Assembly (NCBI GenBank): GCA_001897835.1
Contig: MKUN01000032.1
Span: 49,595 to 102,185, forward strand
DNA length: 52,591 nucleotides
DNA from: Bacteroidetes bacterium 46-16
GTDB lineage: Bacteria; Bacteroidota; Bacteroidia; Chitinophagales; Chitinophagaceae
Direction of reading: 5' to 3'
The notes below the pieces were generated by a model. That model made no database searches, had not been told where the DNA came from, and saw only the letters and a program-made list of their open reading frames with translations. Each line of letters opens with the position of its first letter. Position 1 is the stretch's first letter. Shown here piece by piece: positions 9,829 to 18,282 of this stretch. Position numbers and translations under genes: made by a program.

Positions 9829-10530
9829 ATGAATCAGAATGAATTTAGAAAGTATGCGATCAAGCATCACGGTATCAGCAGTGTAACTTTTGACAACTAC
9901 ACATCTTCGTTAATAAAAACACCGAGCGCACTAACGCCATATATCATAGAAGAACGCCCGATGAATGTGGCGTCGATGGACGTATTCTCGCGCCTGATGA
10001 TGGATCGCATCATCTTCATGGGTGAGGCCATCAACGACTACGTGGCCAATATCGTTACGGCCCAGCTGCTGTTTTTGGAAAGCACGGACCGCAACCGCGA
10101 TGTGCAGATGTACATCAACAGCCCCGGCGGCAGTGTATATGCAGGCCTGGGTATTTATGATACGATGCAGATCATCAACCCGGACGTATCGACCATATGT
10201 ACGGGCATAGCTGCCTCGATGGCTGCGGTACTGATGTGTGCGGGCACCAAAGGCAAACGTACTGCACTGAAGCACAGCCGTGTAATGATACACCAGCCGC
10301 TGGGTGGTGCAGAAGGACAGGCCAGCGATATAGAAATAACTGCACGTGAGATCGTGAAGCTGAAGAAAGAGCTGTACGATATCATAGCCACACATAGCGG
10401 GCAGAAATTCAACAAGGTGGAAAAAGACAGCGACCGTGACTACTGGATGACAGCGCAGGAAGCAAAAGACTATGGTATGGTGGATGAGGTGCTGGAGCGC
10501 AACCCAAGAAAACAAAACCCCAATCCATAA
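9829..10530 (+). CDS. clpP: ATP-dependent Clp protease proteolytic subunit
   Basis: ClpP forms the tetradecameric serine-protease chamber that degrades proteins unfolded by ClpX or ClpA/C. All three catalytic residues are present: Ser130 in GIAASMAAVL, His155 in RVMIHQPLGG and Asp204 in SDRDYWM. The conserved MYINSPGGSVYAG precedes them. At 233 residues it is slightly longer than the E. coli protein, the extra length being N-terminal. Neither trigger factor nor clpX lies next to it, so it is not in the usual tig-clpP-clpX order. The 223-bp upstream gap is AT-rich; TAtaTTTA (9765-9772) is a weak promoter candidate. Confidence 0.93.
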   Translation: MNQNEFRKYAIKHHGISSVTFDNYTSSLIKTPSALTPYIIEERPMNVASMDVFSRLMMDRIIFMGEAINDYVANIVTAQLLFLESTDRNRDVQMYINSPGGSVYAGLGIYDTMQIINPDVSTICTGIAASMAAVLMCAGTKGKRTALKHSRVMIHQPLGGAEGQASDIEITAREIVKLKKELYDIIATHSGQKFNKVEKDSDRDYWMTAQEAKDYGMVDEVLERNPRKQNPNP

Positions 10531-10553
10531 GGGGGTTATTGAATAATGATAAT

Positions 10554-10587
10554 AAAAAAAGACCGGCTTTCACCGGTCTTTTTTTAT
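10554..10587. terminator. Bidirectional terminator between clpP and the kinase-RapZ fusion
   Basis: A run of A, the stem GACCGG/CCGGTC with a CTTTCA loop, and a run of T are symmetrical. The element can stop clpP on the plus strand and, on the minus strand, the leftward lpxH operon, whose last stop codon lies 4 bp away. Confidence 0.85.
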
Positions 10588-10590
10588 TGC

Positions 10591-12069
10591 CTAATCTGGT
10601 TCTTTTTCGTCCTGCAACACCCATTTCTTTTCGTTGAGGTGGGTGACGTTGACGGGTATGTTATAACGGTTGGTTAGGTATGTGGCCAGTTGCTCGGCAG
10701 CATAGACCGAGCGATGCTGGCCGCCTGTGCAGCCAAAGGCTACGCTCAGCTGCTCGAAACCGCGGGATAAGTAATCTTCGACATTGAGTGATACGAGTGC
10801 AAAAGCGTGATCGAGAAACTCGGGCATGCGGGTCTCGCGCTCCAGGAATTGCTTTACGATGGGGTCTTTGCCGGTGAAATGCTTGTATGCGGCATAACGA
10901 CCGGGATTGAGCAGGCCGCGGCAATCGAACACATAGCCGCCGCCATGGGGACTGCTGCTTTTGGGTATGCCATTTTTATAAGAGAAGCTGGCAATATTGA
11001 CCTGCAGTTTCACATCATCGGCACGTTTGGGCAGCGCATATACCTGCTGCATATCATCGGTAGAAATGCGCTCCAGTAAAGAGCGGAGCGCAGGATATGC
11101 AGGGGTCTGCGGATTATCTGATAAAAACGATTGCAGGTTTTTAAGTGCCGGGCCGATACTGCTGACAAAATGGGGTTTGTGCTCTATAAGACCGCGGTAG
11201 CCATATGCCCCCAGTACCTGCAGCATGCGCAGCAATACGAACTGCAGGTAGCCGCGGCGGAAATGTATCTCGTCCATACGGGGTATATGCAGATCGTGCA
11301 GGGTGCGTATGTAGCCATTGAGCAGGTCTTCTTTCCAGGCATCGGGTAGCTGGGCCTTGGCCTGCCAAAGCAGGGATGCAATATCATACTGTGGCGGGCC
11401 CTGCATGCCGCCCTGGTAATCGATGAGGTAAATATCATCGTTATAGAGCATCAGGTTGCGGCTCTGGAAGTCGCGGTACATAAGCATCTGGGGCTGTATG
11501 CGGCCCAGCTCTTTGCTCAGGTCTTCCATCTCGCCTATTACTTCGGCTTTGTTATAGTGTATCTTTTGCAGATCGGCAAAGTAGTATTTGAAATACATAA
11601 GATCGGCCATGATGGCCTTCTCATCGAACTGGCGCGTGGCAAAGCATTGATTGAAATCGACCTCCCGGCCGGCTATCCATTGCACCTTGGCCAATTGCAC
11701 CAGCGCTTTATGAAAATTTTGTCTTACGGCATCGGTATGCCCTTCTTTCATCAACTGGTCGAAAAGGGAAGTGTTGCCGAGGTCCTGCTGCAAATAAAAA
11801 TTGCGGTCCTTGCTGGTTTTATAAACCTCGGGCACATTGATACCATGTTTGCGGAACACGTCGGTAAAATAGAAATAGGTATTATTCTCGGCAATATTGG
11901 TATTGTGTGTGCCAATGGCTGAGTGTTTGCCATTGCTCATGCGGTAATAACGGCGGTCGGAACCCGACACGGGAAGCATTTCGAGCTGTTCGGGTTTTAC
12001 GCCAAAATGTTCTTCGAATAATTTTTCCAAAGCGCCTATTGCCTGTACGGATGATCTGCTGACTGTCAT
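10591..12069 (-). CDS. Sugar kinase (APH/AmgK-like) fused to RapZ C-terminal domain
   Basis: This is a 492-residue two-domain protein. Residues about 10-330 are an aminoglycoside-phosphotransferase-fold kinase: GSDRRYYRM (36-44), YRDFQSRN with catalytic Asp200 and Asn205, and LIDYQG with metal-binding Asp217. This is the arrangement of AmgK-type N-acetylmuramate/N-acetylglucosamine kinases. Residues about 355-480 match the RapZ C-terminal domain: FSYKNGIP, VFDCRGLLNPGRY and FGCTGGQHRSVYAAEQLA. In E. coli RapZ that domain binds glucosamine-6-phosphate and RNA; the RapZ ATP-binding N-terminal half is absent here. It overlaps the upstream phosphatase gene by 4 bp (translational coupling) and ends the lpxH operon. 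A role in amino-sugar recycling or envelope precursor sensing is an inference. Confidence 0.85.
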   Translation of the reverse strand: MTVSRSSVQAIGALEKLFEEHFGVKPEQLEMLPVSGSDRRYYRMSNGKHSAIGTHNTNIAENNTYFYFTDVFRKHGINVPEVYKTSKDRNFYLQQDLGNTSLFDQLMKEGHTDAVRQNFHKALVQLAKVQWIAGREVDFNQCFATRQFDEKAIMADLMYFKYYFADLQKIHYNKAEVIGEMEDLSKELGRIQPQMLMYRDFQSRNLMLYNDDIYLIDYQGGMQGPPQYDIASLLWQAKAQLPDAWKEDLLNGYIRTLHDLHIPRMDEIHFRRGYLQFVLLRMLQVLGAYGYRGLIEHKPHFVSSIGPALKNLQSFLSDNPQTPAYPALRSLLERISTDDMQQVYALPKRADDVKLQVNIASFSYKNGIPKSSSPHGGGYVFDCRGLLNPGRYAAYKHFTGKDPIVKQFLERETRMPEFLDHAFALVSLNVEDYLSRGFEQLSVAFGCTGGQHRSVYAAEQLATYLTNRYNIPVNVTHLNEKKWVLQDEKEPD

Positions 12070-12566
12070 GCTTGTTTTTTGGGGTATTCAAATAAAATTA
12101 CTTTTCGTTCGGTAATGGAAAAATCACTCCAGTGTTCCATATCCATCCTGGCGGCAACAAGGCCGCAGGTGGGCATGTGATCGATACTGAACAAAGGGGA
12201 CAACTGGTTGGCAAAAGCACTGATGCCAGGATTGTGTGCCACGATGAATACCGTGTTTATATCATCTTCGATCTCTTCGATGACCTCCTCGAAAACGGAT
12301 GGGATACAATGATACAATTTATCTACCCATTGTATCTTATCGCTATCATAACCAATAGCGGCGGCTATTTTTTTTGCCGTTTGCATGGCCCGTTTTGCGG
12401 TACTTGCGATAATAAGGTCGGGGATAAGGTCGAGTTTTTTCAAACGTTCGCCCATCATGGGTGCATCGTGTTCGCCGCGGTCATTAAGCGGTCGTTCAAA
12501 ATCGCTTTGAAGCGGATTGGCCCAGCTCGATTTTGCGTGCCGTATCATTACCAATGTGCGCTGCAT
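12066..12566 (-). CDS. SixA-like histidine phosphatase
   Basis: This 166-residue member of the histidine phosphatase superfamily carries the RHAKSSW motif (residues 9-15), with His10 the likely phospho-acceptor, and the second catalytic His111 in IVAHNPGIS. RHAKSSW is typical of the SixA branch, whose E. coli member removes phosphate from phosphohistidine proteins. The natural substrate here is unknown; given its place between lpxH and an amino-sugar kinase-like gene, a small phospho-sugar is possible. It lies 6 bp after lpxH and overlaps the next gene by 4 bp. Confidence 0.85.
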   Translation of the reverse strand: MQRTLVMIRHAKSSWANPLQSDFERPLNDRGEHDAPMMGERLKKLDLIPDLIIASTAKRAMQTAKKIAAAIGYDSDKIQWVDKLYHCIPSVFEEVIEEIEDDINTVFIVAHNPGISAFANQLSPLFSIDHMPTCGLVAARMDMEHWSDFSITERKVILFEYPKKQA

Positions 12567-12572
12567 ATTCTT

Positions 12573-13337
12573 CTATACAATTGCTTTATGAAATTTTAAC
12601 TCCAGTTCTTTACCATCAAAAACCGCATAGCTATCGTAACGTATCCAGTCGCCAAGATTTACGAACAGGCTTTCGTCATTGAGCGTATGTGTGACGGCCA
12701 CATGCCTGTGCCCGAAGATGAAATAATCAATATGCTCCCGCTTTAACAGGCCGAGGGCATATTGTACCAGCCATTCCCTTTCGGGCCCCAGGAATTTTTC
12801 TTCCTGCCCGGAGGTATGTTTGGTACCCCGCCTGCTGAACCAGCCTGCCATGCCGACACCGGTATCGGGGTGCAGGCGGCGATAGAGCCACTGGGAAAGC
12901 GGGCTACGGAATATTTTTTTCATCACTTTGTAAGTGGCATCGCCGGGGCCAAGGCCATCGCCATGCGCTATGAGGAACTTCTTACCATTATAGGTGCGCT
13001 GTATCGGGTTATGATGCACAGGAATGCTAAACTCATCTTCGAAATAGCCCTGCATCCAGAGATCGTGGTTGCCTGTAAATACTTCCACAGGAATACCAGC
13101 ATCGCTGAGCTCGGCCAGCTTACCGAAAAAGCGCGCATAACCTTTGGGAATTACCCTTTTATATTCGAACCATACGTCGAAAAGGTCGCCCACGAGAAAT
13201 ATGCGTGCGGCATCGTGCTTTATTTCGTCCAGCCACTGGCATATGCGTTTTTCGCGCGCCAGGCTGGAAGCCTTATCGGGGATACCGAGGTGAAAATCAG
13301 AAGCGAAGTAAATTTTTTTTCCTTCAGGCAAGTCCAT
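12573..13337 (-). CDS. lpxH: UDP-2,3-diacylglucosamine diphosphatase
   Basis: LpxH hydrolyses UDP-2,3-diacylglucosamine to lipid X and UMP, the fourth step of lipid A synthesis, at the inner face of the membrane. The 254-residue protein has all calcineurin-type metal ligands: DFH (Asp14, His16), GDLFD (Asp51), GNHD (Asn90-His91), a later His125 in AHGDG, and GHRH (His210, His212). The length fits. It is the first gene of a three-gene leftward operon, with a -7 element 23 bp upstream of the start codon. Confidence 0.88.
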   Translation of the reverse strand: MDLPEGKKIYFASDFHLGIPDKASSLAREKRICQWLDEIKHDAARIFLVGDLFDVWFEYKRVIPKGYARFFGKLAELSDAGIPVEVFTGNHDLWMQGYFEDEFSIPVHHNPIQRTYNGKKFLIAHGDGLGPGDATYKVMKKIFRSPLSQWLYRRLHPDTGVGMAGWFSRRGTKHTSGQEEKFLGPEREWLVQYALGLLKREHIDYFIFGHRHVAVTHTLNDESLFVNLGDWIRYDSYAVFDGKELELKFHKAIV

Positions 13338-13359
13338 TAAACGGATGACTGTTAGCCGT

Positions 13360-13367
13360 CAAAGGTA
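13360..13367 (-). promoter_or_regulatory. -7 promoter element of the lpxH operon
   Basis: The minus-strand TAccTTTG (13367 to 13360) matches the consensus. The predicted leader is about 17 nt. Confidence 0.5.
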
Positions 13368-13504
13368 GCTGAAATAGCGGAAAAATTGAGCGCACTGGTA
13401 AAGGAAGGGCCTGTAAATACTTTTTTTTATGAATATCGATTACTTTAGTAGTGTGATGAATCAGCGGGAACTGCATTAATATTCATCATCGTTGACAGGT
13501 AGCC

Positions 13505-15457
13505 ATGAAACGCCTTTTTACATTCCTGGTCATCATTTCGTATTTGCCGGTCTTAGCCCAAAAGACGGGCCATCCCAGAATTGACTCGCTGCTTACCGAG
13601 CTGCAACGGCCTCACGATGATACCTTAAAGGCTAAGATGCTTGCTACGATAAGCAGGGATTATATGATTTTTGCACCCGATTCGGGCCTGATGTACGGGG
13701 CGCAGGCGCTGGAGCTGGCCAGGAAATATAAGCAGAAAAAGACCATGGCCTATATCTACAGTGCCCTTGGGCTAAACCACCGTTACCGCGGGGAGTATGA
13801 GGAGGCGCTGGCCTACTATGACAGTGGCCTTAAATTGAATATAGAGCTGGGGAATAAGGGTGGCATTTCATCAGCTTACGACAATATAGCCGTGGTAAAG
13901 ATAGACCAGAGCGATTATCCTACTGCGCTGAGCTATTCGTTTAAAAGCCTTGCCATAAGCAGGGAATTAAAAGAAAACCTATCCGGTAACTACATTAATA
14001 TCAGCATTATATACACTGATATGGGTAAGTGTGAGCAGGCTATTGACTACCTGCAGAAGGCAAAAAAAATAGCTGAGGATGCACACGACTCTTCAACAAT
14101 ACGGAATGCTAAATCAAACATTGCCCGTAACTACCTGATAATGGGCAAATACCAGCTGGCGCTGGAAACAGAGCAAGAGATCATCAAATCTGCAGGCTCG
14201 AAGGTGAACAGGCATTCTATGCTGGCCGATTACAGCTACCTCGCCACCGCCTATTATTACCTTAACGACCTAAGTTCGGCATCGAAATACTTTTTAACCG
14301 GCCTAGAGATAGCGGAACAAATGAAGAATAAAAAGAGCGTAGCGGAAAATCTTGGTAACCTGGGAGAGATATACCTGGGAATGGCAGTGGACTCTGTAAG
14401 AAAGCGTGATAAGAGTAATTTCCCCCTGCCAGATAAAAGAACTGCGCTCAGAAAATCGGTAATGTATTCGCAACGCTCGGCCGACCTGCACCAGGAGTTG
14501 CATAATCTCAGGGACCTGGCTGCCAATTACAATACATTGTCAGCAGCCTGGGAATTATTGGGTGATAAACAGAAGGCCCTGGACGCGTATAAATTGTTCC
14601 ACCGGTATAACGATTCTGTTTTTTCGAAGGCGAACAAAAGTAAAATCGCTACGCTTGAAAAGCAGCAGGAGCTGGATTCAATAAAGCAGCAGGTGAAGAT
14701 AGACCGGCTCAAGATCGTGCAGCAAAACCTTGAAGTAGCCAAGAAGCGAAACGAACGTTCATTCCTTTTTATCGGTATGGGGCTGCTGGTGGCAGTGATC
14801 ATATCAATAGCCTGGCAGAGAAGGAAATCGGAACGTTTACTGCTGAATATATTACCCCACAGTATTGCCGAGCGACTGAAAAGAAAAGAGCACCCCATAG
14901 CCGACCAGTTCAGTGCAGCCTCAATTATTTTTATAGATATGGCCGGGTTCACCAAATTATCGGAAGAACGTGATCCTAAAGAAACAGTTAATATTCTCAA
15001 TGATGTTTTTACCAGGTTCGATACACTTGCTGAACAATACGGGCTCGAAAAAATAAAGACCATAGGCGACTGCTATATGGCTGTAGGCGGGCTGCCTGTA
15101 CCACGGGAGGACCATGCTATCATGGCTGCGAAGATGGCACTGGCCATAAAGGAAATGATGAACAATTATACGGCCCCTGATGGTACAACAATAAAATTCA
15201 GGGTGGGGCTGGACTGCGGACCCGTAGTGGCAGGTGTGATCGGCAAAAAGAAATTCATTTACGACCTGTGGGGCAATGCTGTGAACACAGCCAGCCGTAT
15301 GGAAAGTACCGGGCTTGCAGGGGAGATACATTGCACAGATAACTTTAAAGAGGAACTGGAAAAGGAGCACGCGGCACAGTTCCGCTTCACTGCCAGGGCC
15401 TCGATGGAAATAAAAGGCAAAGGCACGATGCAGACCTGGTTCATTAATGCAGCTTAA
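13505..15457 (+). CDS. TPR-transmembrane class III adenylate cyclase
   Basis: This 650-residue signalling protein begins with a signal peptide (to about residue 18). A run of tetratricopeptide repeats follows (about 45-370), then a coiled coil (380-415), one membrane helix (420-436) and a C-terminal class III nucleotide cyclase (about 470-650). The TPR part should therefore face the periplasm and the cyclase the cytoplasm. The catalytic set is complete: metal-binding Asp478 and Asp522, adenine-selecting Lys518 and Asp587, and transition-state Asn594 and Arg598. The Lys/Asp pair favours ATP, hence cAMP. It is transcribed alone; TActTTAG at 13441-13448 is a weak promoter candidate. The ligand or partner sensed by the TPR domain is unknown. 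Confidence 0.87.
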   Translation: MKRLFTFLVIISYLPVLAQKTGHPRIDSLLTELQRPHDDTLKAKMLATISRDYMIFAPDSGLMYGAQALELARKYKQKKTMAYIYSALGLNHRYRGEYEEALAYYDSGLKLNIELGNKGGISSAYDNIAVVKIDQSDYPTALSYSFKSLAISRELKENLSGNYINISIIYTDMGKCEQAIDYLQKAKKIAEDAHDSSTIRNAKSNIARNYLIMGKYQLALETEQEIIKSAGSKVNRHSMLADYSYLATAYYYLNDLSSASKYFLTGLEIAEQMKNKKSVAENLGNLGEIYLGMAVDSVRKRDKSNFPLPDKRTALRKSVMYSQRSADLHQELHNLRDLAANYNTLSAAWELLGDKQKALDAYKLFHRYNDSVFSKANKSKIATLEKQQELDSIKQQVKIDRLKIVQQNLEVAKKRNERSFLFIGMGLLVAVIISIAWQRRKSERLLLNILPHSIAERLKRKEHPIADQFSAASIIFIDMAGFTKLSEERDPKETVNILNDVFTRFDTLAEQYGLEKIKTIGDCYMAVGGLPVPREDHAIMAAKMALAIKEMMNNYTAPDGTTIKFRVGLDCGPVVAGVIGKKKFIYDLWGNAVNTASRMESTGLAGEIHCTDNFKEELEKEHAAQFRFTARASMEIKGKGTMQTWFINAA

Positions 15458-15490
15458 AAAATTTTTTTGGAAAATTGGATCGTCTGAATA

Positions 15491-15498
15491 TATCTTTG
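15491..15498 (+). promoter_or_regulatory. -7 promoter element of the methionine operon
   Basis: TAtcTTTG matches the consensus exactly; a TTG at 15467-15469 is a possible -33 element. The predicted transcript starts around 15504, about 13 nt before the first riboswitch helix, which fits a riboswitch leader. Confidence 0.6.
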
Positions 15499-15516
15499 CA
15501 GCAGTTCTTTGAGTTC

Positions 15517-15630
15517 ACTTATCAAGAAAGGCAGAGGGTCATGGCCCTTTGAAGCCTTAGCAACCTCTCTCCGGAGGCATCCGGGGAAGCTGGTGCTAAT
15601 TCCATCACGCCACAGGCGTGAAAGATAAGT
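15517..15630 (+). ncRNA. SAM-I (S-box) riboswitch
   Basis: The segment has the complete S-box layout. The closing helix P1 is ACTTATC (15517-15523) paired with GATAAGT (15624-15630). The conserved core reads AGAGGG...GGCCC...GAAGCC...GCAACC, followed by GGTGCTAATTCC and a final hairpin ACGCC...GGCGT. S-box RNAs bind S-adenosylmethionine and reduce expression of methionine genes. It lies upstream of a metB-like gene and homoserine dehydrogenase, as expected. I cannot see a clear anti-terminator pairing by eye. Confidence 0.93.
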
Positions 15631-15679
15631 CAGATGCAATTAGTTTGTTGATAATGCCGTTCGCGGTGTATAAATAACT

Positions 15680-15711
15680 AGCTCCTCTGATCTATCGGTG
15701 GAGCTTTTTTT
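15680..15711 (+). terminator. Leader terminator downstream of the SAM riboswitch
   Basis: AGCTCC (15680-15685) pairs with GGAGCT (15700-15705), followed by a run of T, about 50 nt after the riboswitch and 90 nt before the metB-like gene. This placement suggests transcription attenuation when SAM is abundant. Confidence 0.7.
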
Positions 15712-15802
15712 ATGCGTACAGGCATAGGAGCACCACCGGCAGGTCTTTCTGATAAGTGATTAAAAAAAGTAAACATTTTTTAACCATAAAAACTTCAGAA
15801 AG

Positions 15803-16981
15803 ATGAGCAATGCAACAACACTGATCCACAGCATACCGGTCGATCCGCTTACGGGTTCGGTATCGGTACCCATTTACCAGACATCCACGTTTGTACAGGA
15901 GGCGCCCGGCGTACATAAGGGCTATGATTATGCCCGCAGTAATAATCCCACACGTGCTACGCTGGAACAGGTAATAGCCCAACTGGAAGGCGGCAGTACG
16001 GGCCTGGCCTTTGCCAGTGGCCTCGCGGCCATCGATGCAGTAGTAAAATTGCTGCAGAGCGGCGATGAGATACTGGCGGTAGATGACATATACGGGGGGG
16101 CATTCAGGTTGTTCACCCACATCTACAGTAAATTCGGTATAAAGGTGAACTATACCGACACCACTGATATAAGGAATGTGGTAGATGCCCTCACTCCAAA
16201 GACGAAGTTGATATGGCTGGAAACGCCTACCAATCCTACGCTTAAGATAAGCGATATAGCAGCTATAGCTAAGGTAGCGCAACAGAATAGCATACTGCTT
16301 TGCGTGGATAATACTTTTGCCTCGCCTGCCCTGCAGCAACCTTTAAAACTGGGGGCCGATATAGTGGTGCACAGCGCTACCAAATACCTGGGTGGCCACA
16401 GTGACCTTATAGCAGGGCTGGTGGTGACGAAGGATGAAGCATTGGGCGCAGAAATAAAATTTATACAGAATGCCAGCGGGGCCATACTCTCGCCACATGA
16501 TAGCTGGCTGGTGATACGCGGTATAGAGACCCTGCACCTGCGTGTGCAGCAGCACAGCAGGAATGCACAGGCGGTTGCCGAATTCCTTGCACAGCACCCG
16601 GCAATAGATAAGGTGTACTACCCCGGCCTGGGCACGCATCACAACCACGAGATAGCTGCAAAACAACAAAGTGCATTCGGAGGTATTGTGTCTTTTACAC
16701 TGAAGGAAGATGCGGAAGCCCTTGCGAAAAAAGTGGTTTGCAGTACGAAACTCTTCAAGCTGGCGGAGAGCCTGGGCGGTGTAAAAAGCCTGCTTTGCCA
16801 CCCGGCAACGATGACGCATAAATCGATACCCGTTGAGCAAAGGCATGCTGCAGGAGTAGCGGATAGCTTGATACGCCTGAGTGTGGGACTGGAAGCGGTG
16901 GAGGACCTCATCAATGATATACAGCAGGCACTGGCAAGTGTAAATGCTGCAAAGCTAAAGCCGATCACTTCTGAAATTTAA
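15803..16981 (+). CDS. metB: Cystathionine gamma-synthase family PLP enzyme
   Basis: This 392-residue member of the Cys/Met metabolism PLP family has the cofactor lysine Lys194 in SATKYLGGHS, the YARSNNPTR segment near residue 43, and ASGLAA. The C-terminal AESLGGVKSLLCHPATMTH is typical of cystathionine gamma-synthases and gamma-lyases. With a SAM riboswitch upstream and homoserine dehydrogenase 41 bp downstream, the likely role is joining an activated homoserine to cysteine (or sulfide) on the way to methionine. Sequence alone does not cleanly separate synthase, lyase and O-acylhomoserine sulfhydrylase activities, so the exact substrate is an inference. Confidence 0.83.
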   Translation: MSNATTLIHSIPVDPLTGSVSVPIYQTSTFVQEAPGVHKGYDYARSNNPTRATLEQVIAQLEGGSTGLAFASGLAAIDAVVKLLQSGDEILAVDDIYGGAFRLFTHIYSKFGIKVNYTDTTDIRNVVDALTPKTKLIWLETPTNPTLKISDIAAIAKVAQQNSILLCVDNTFASPALQQPLKLGADIVVHSATKYLGGHSDLIAGLVVTKDEALGAEIKFIQNASGAILSPHDSWLVIRGIETLHLRVQQHSRNAQAVAEFLAQHPAIDKVYYPGLGTHHNHEIAAKQQSAFGGIVSFTLKEDAEALAKKVVCSTKLFKLAESLGGVKSLLCHPATMTHKSIPVEQRHAAGVADSLIRLSVGLEAVEDLINDIQQALASVNAAKLKPITSEI

Positions 16982-17022
16982 ATTCATTCAAATAACTGTT
17001 TAACAATTAAAATCAAAAAACA

Positions 17023-18282
17023 ATGTCTATTCAACAACAACAGAAAAAACTGAACATCGGCCTGTTTGGCTTTGGTGTAGTGGGTGAAGGCCTGTACAAG
17101 GTGCTGGAACAAACACCCACGCTGAACGCACAGATAAAAAAAGTTTGTATCAAGCACCCCGAGAAGAAAAGAAATGCACCACAGGAATTATTCACTACCG
17201 ATCCTGCGGCGCTGCTGCAGGATGAAAGCATCAACGTTATCGTGGAGCTGATCGATGATGCGGATGCAGCATACCATATTGTAAGTACTGCATTAAAGAA
17301 TAGAAAGGCCGTAGTGAGCGCCAATAAAAAACTTATTGCCGAACATATTGAAGAGCTTATTGCTTTACAGCAACAGTTCAAAACGCCCTTCCTGTATGAA
17401 TCGGCGGCCTGTGCCAGCATCCCGGTGATACGTAACCTGGAGGAATATTATGACAACGACCTGCTGCATGGCATAAGCGGCATTGTGAACGGATCGACAA
17501 ACTATATCCTCACTAAAGTATTTGAAGAGAAAATAAGCTTTGAGGAGGCCCTGTTACAGGCACAATATGAGGGATTTGCCGAGAGCAACCCCGCCCTGGA
17601 TGTGGAGGGCACAGATGCCGTAAATAAGCTGACCATCCTGCTGGCGCATGCGTATGGGATCATGGCACAGCCACAGGCACTGGTGCATAGTGGCATACAG
17701 CACCTGCATGCTGCGGATGCTGTCTTCGCCCGGGAGAAGGGCTATGAAATAAAACTTGTGGCACAGGCCCGCAAACTGGACGACGGGAAAATAGCCGCAT
17801 TTGTATTGCCGCAATTTGTGCAAAAAGATAGCCAGCTCTTTAATGTGCGTAATGAATACAATGGTGTGGTAATAGAGAGCAGGCTGGCAGATAAGCAGTT
17901 CTTCTATGGCAAAGGTGCGGGCAGCTTCCCTACTGCATCGGCGGTATTAAGTGATCTCTCTGCATTGCGCTATGATTATAAATATGAGTATAAGAAACTC
18001 CTGTATCAACAACCCGGGCAGTTAACCAATGATCTCTTCCTGCGGGTGTATATCAGCTTCGATGCTTTATTTCATGTGCCTCATGAAAAATTTGAACGGA
18101 TAGAGGAGTGGAGCAGCAGCGACAAGCGCTGTCACGTGACCGGTATTATCCGCTTTGCAAGACTGCTGGATACAAGCTGGTGGAAACGGAAGAATACTTC
18201 GCTTATCGTGTACCCGGATGCATTTGTAGATAAAATACCGGAGAAGAGGAAAGTGGAAGAAGATGTTTTTTCACTGGTCTAA
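17023..18282 (+). CDS. hom: Homoserine dehydrogenase
   Basis: The enzyme reduces aspartate semialdehyde to homoserine, the branch compound for methionine and threonine. The 419-residue protein has an N-terminal dinucleotide-binding motif GLFGFGVVGEG (about 13-23), NKKLIAEH, and the catalytic-domain signature GIVNGSTNYILTK with EGFAESNPALDVEGTDAVNK. The C-terminal 70 residues do not look like a standard ACT domain, so feedback control by threonine is uncertain. It is co-transcribed with the metB-like gene under the SAM riboswitch. Its last four bases overlap the end of the convergent TIGR02757 gene. Confidence 0.9.
   Translation: MSIQQQQKKLNIGLFGFGVVGEGLYKVLEQTPTLNAQIKKVCIKHPEKKRNAPQELFTTDPAALLQDESINVIVELIDDADAAYHIVSTALKNRKAVVSANKKLIAEHIEELIALQQQFKTPFLYESAACASIPVIRNLEEYYDNDLLHGISGIVNGSTNYILTKVFEEKISFEEALLQAQYEGFAESNPALDVEGTDAVNKLTILLAHAYGIMAQPQALVHSGIQHLHAADAVFAREKGYEIKLVAQARKLDDGKIAAFVLPQFVQKDSQLFNVRNEYNGVVIESRLADKQFFYGKGAGSFPTASAVLSDLSALRYDYKYEYKKLLYQQPGQLTNDLFLRVYISFDALFHVPHEKFERIEEWSSSDKRCHVTGIIRFARLLDTSWWKRKNTSLIVYPDAFVDKIPEKRKVEEDVFSLV

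Noticed and set aside
12066-12566. Phosphoglycerate mutase or alpha-ribazole phosphatase
   Set aside because: The RHAKSSW motif and 166-residue length fit the SixA branch better than RHGE/RHGQ-type enzymes.
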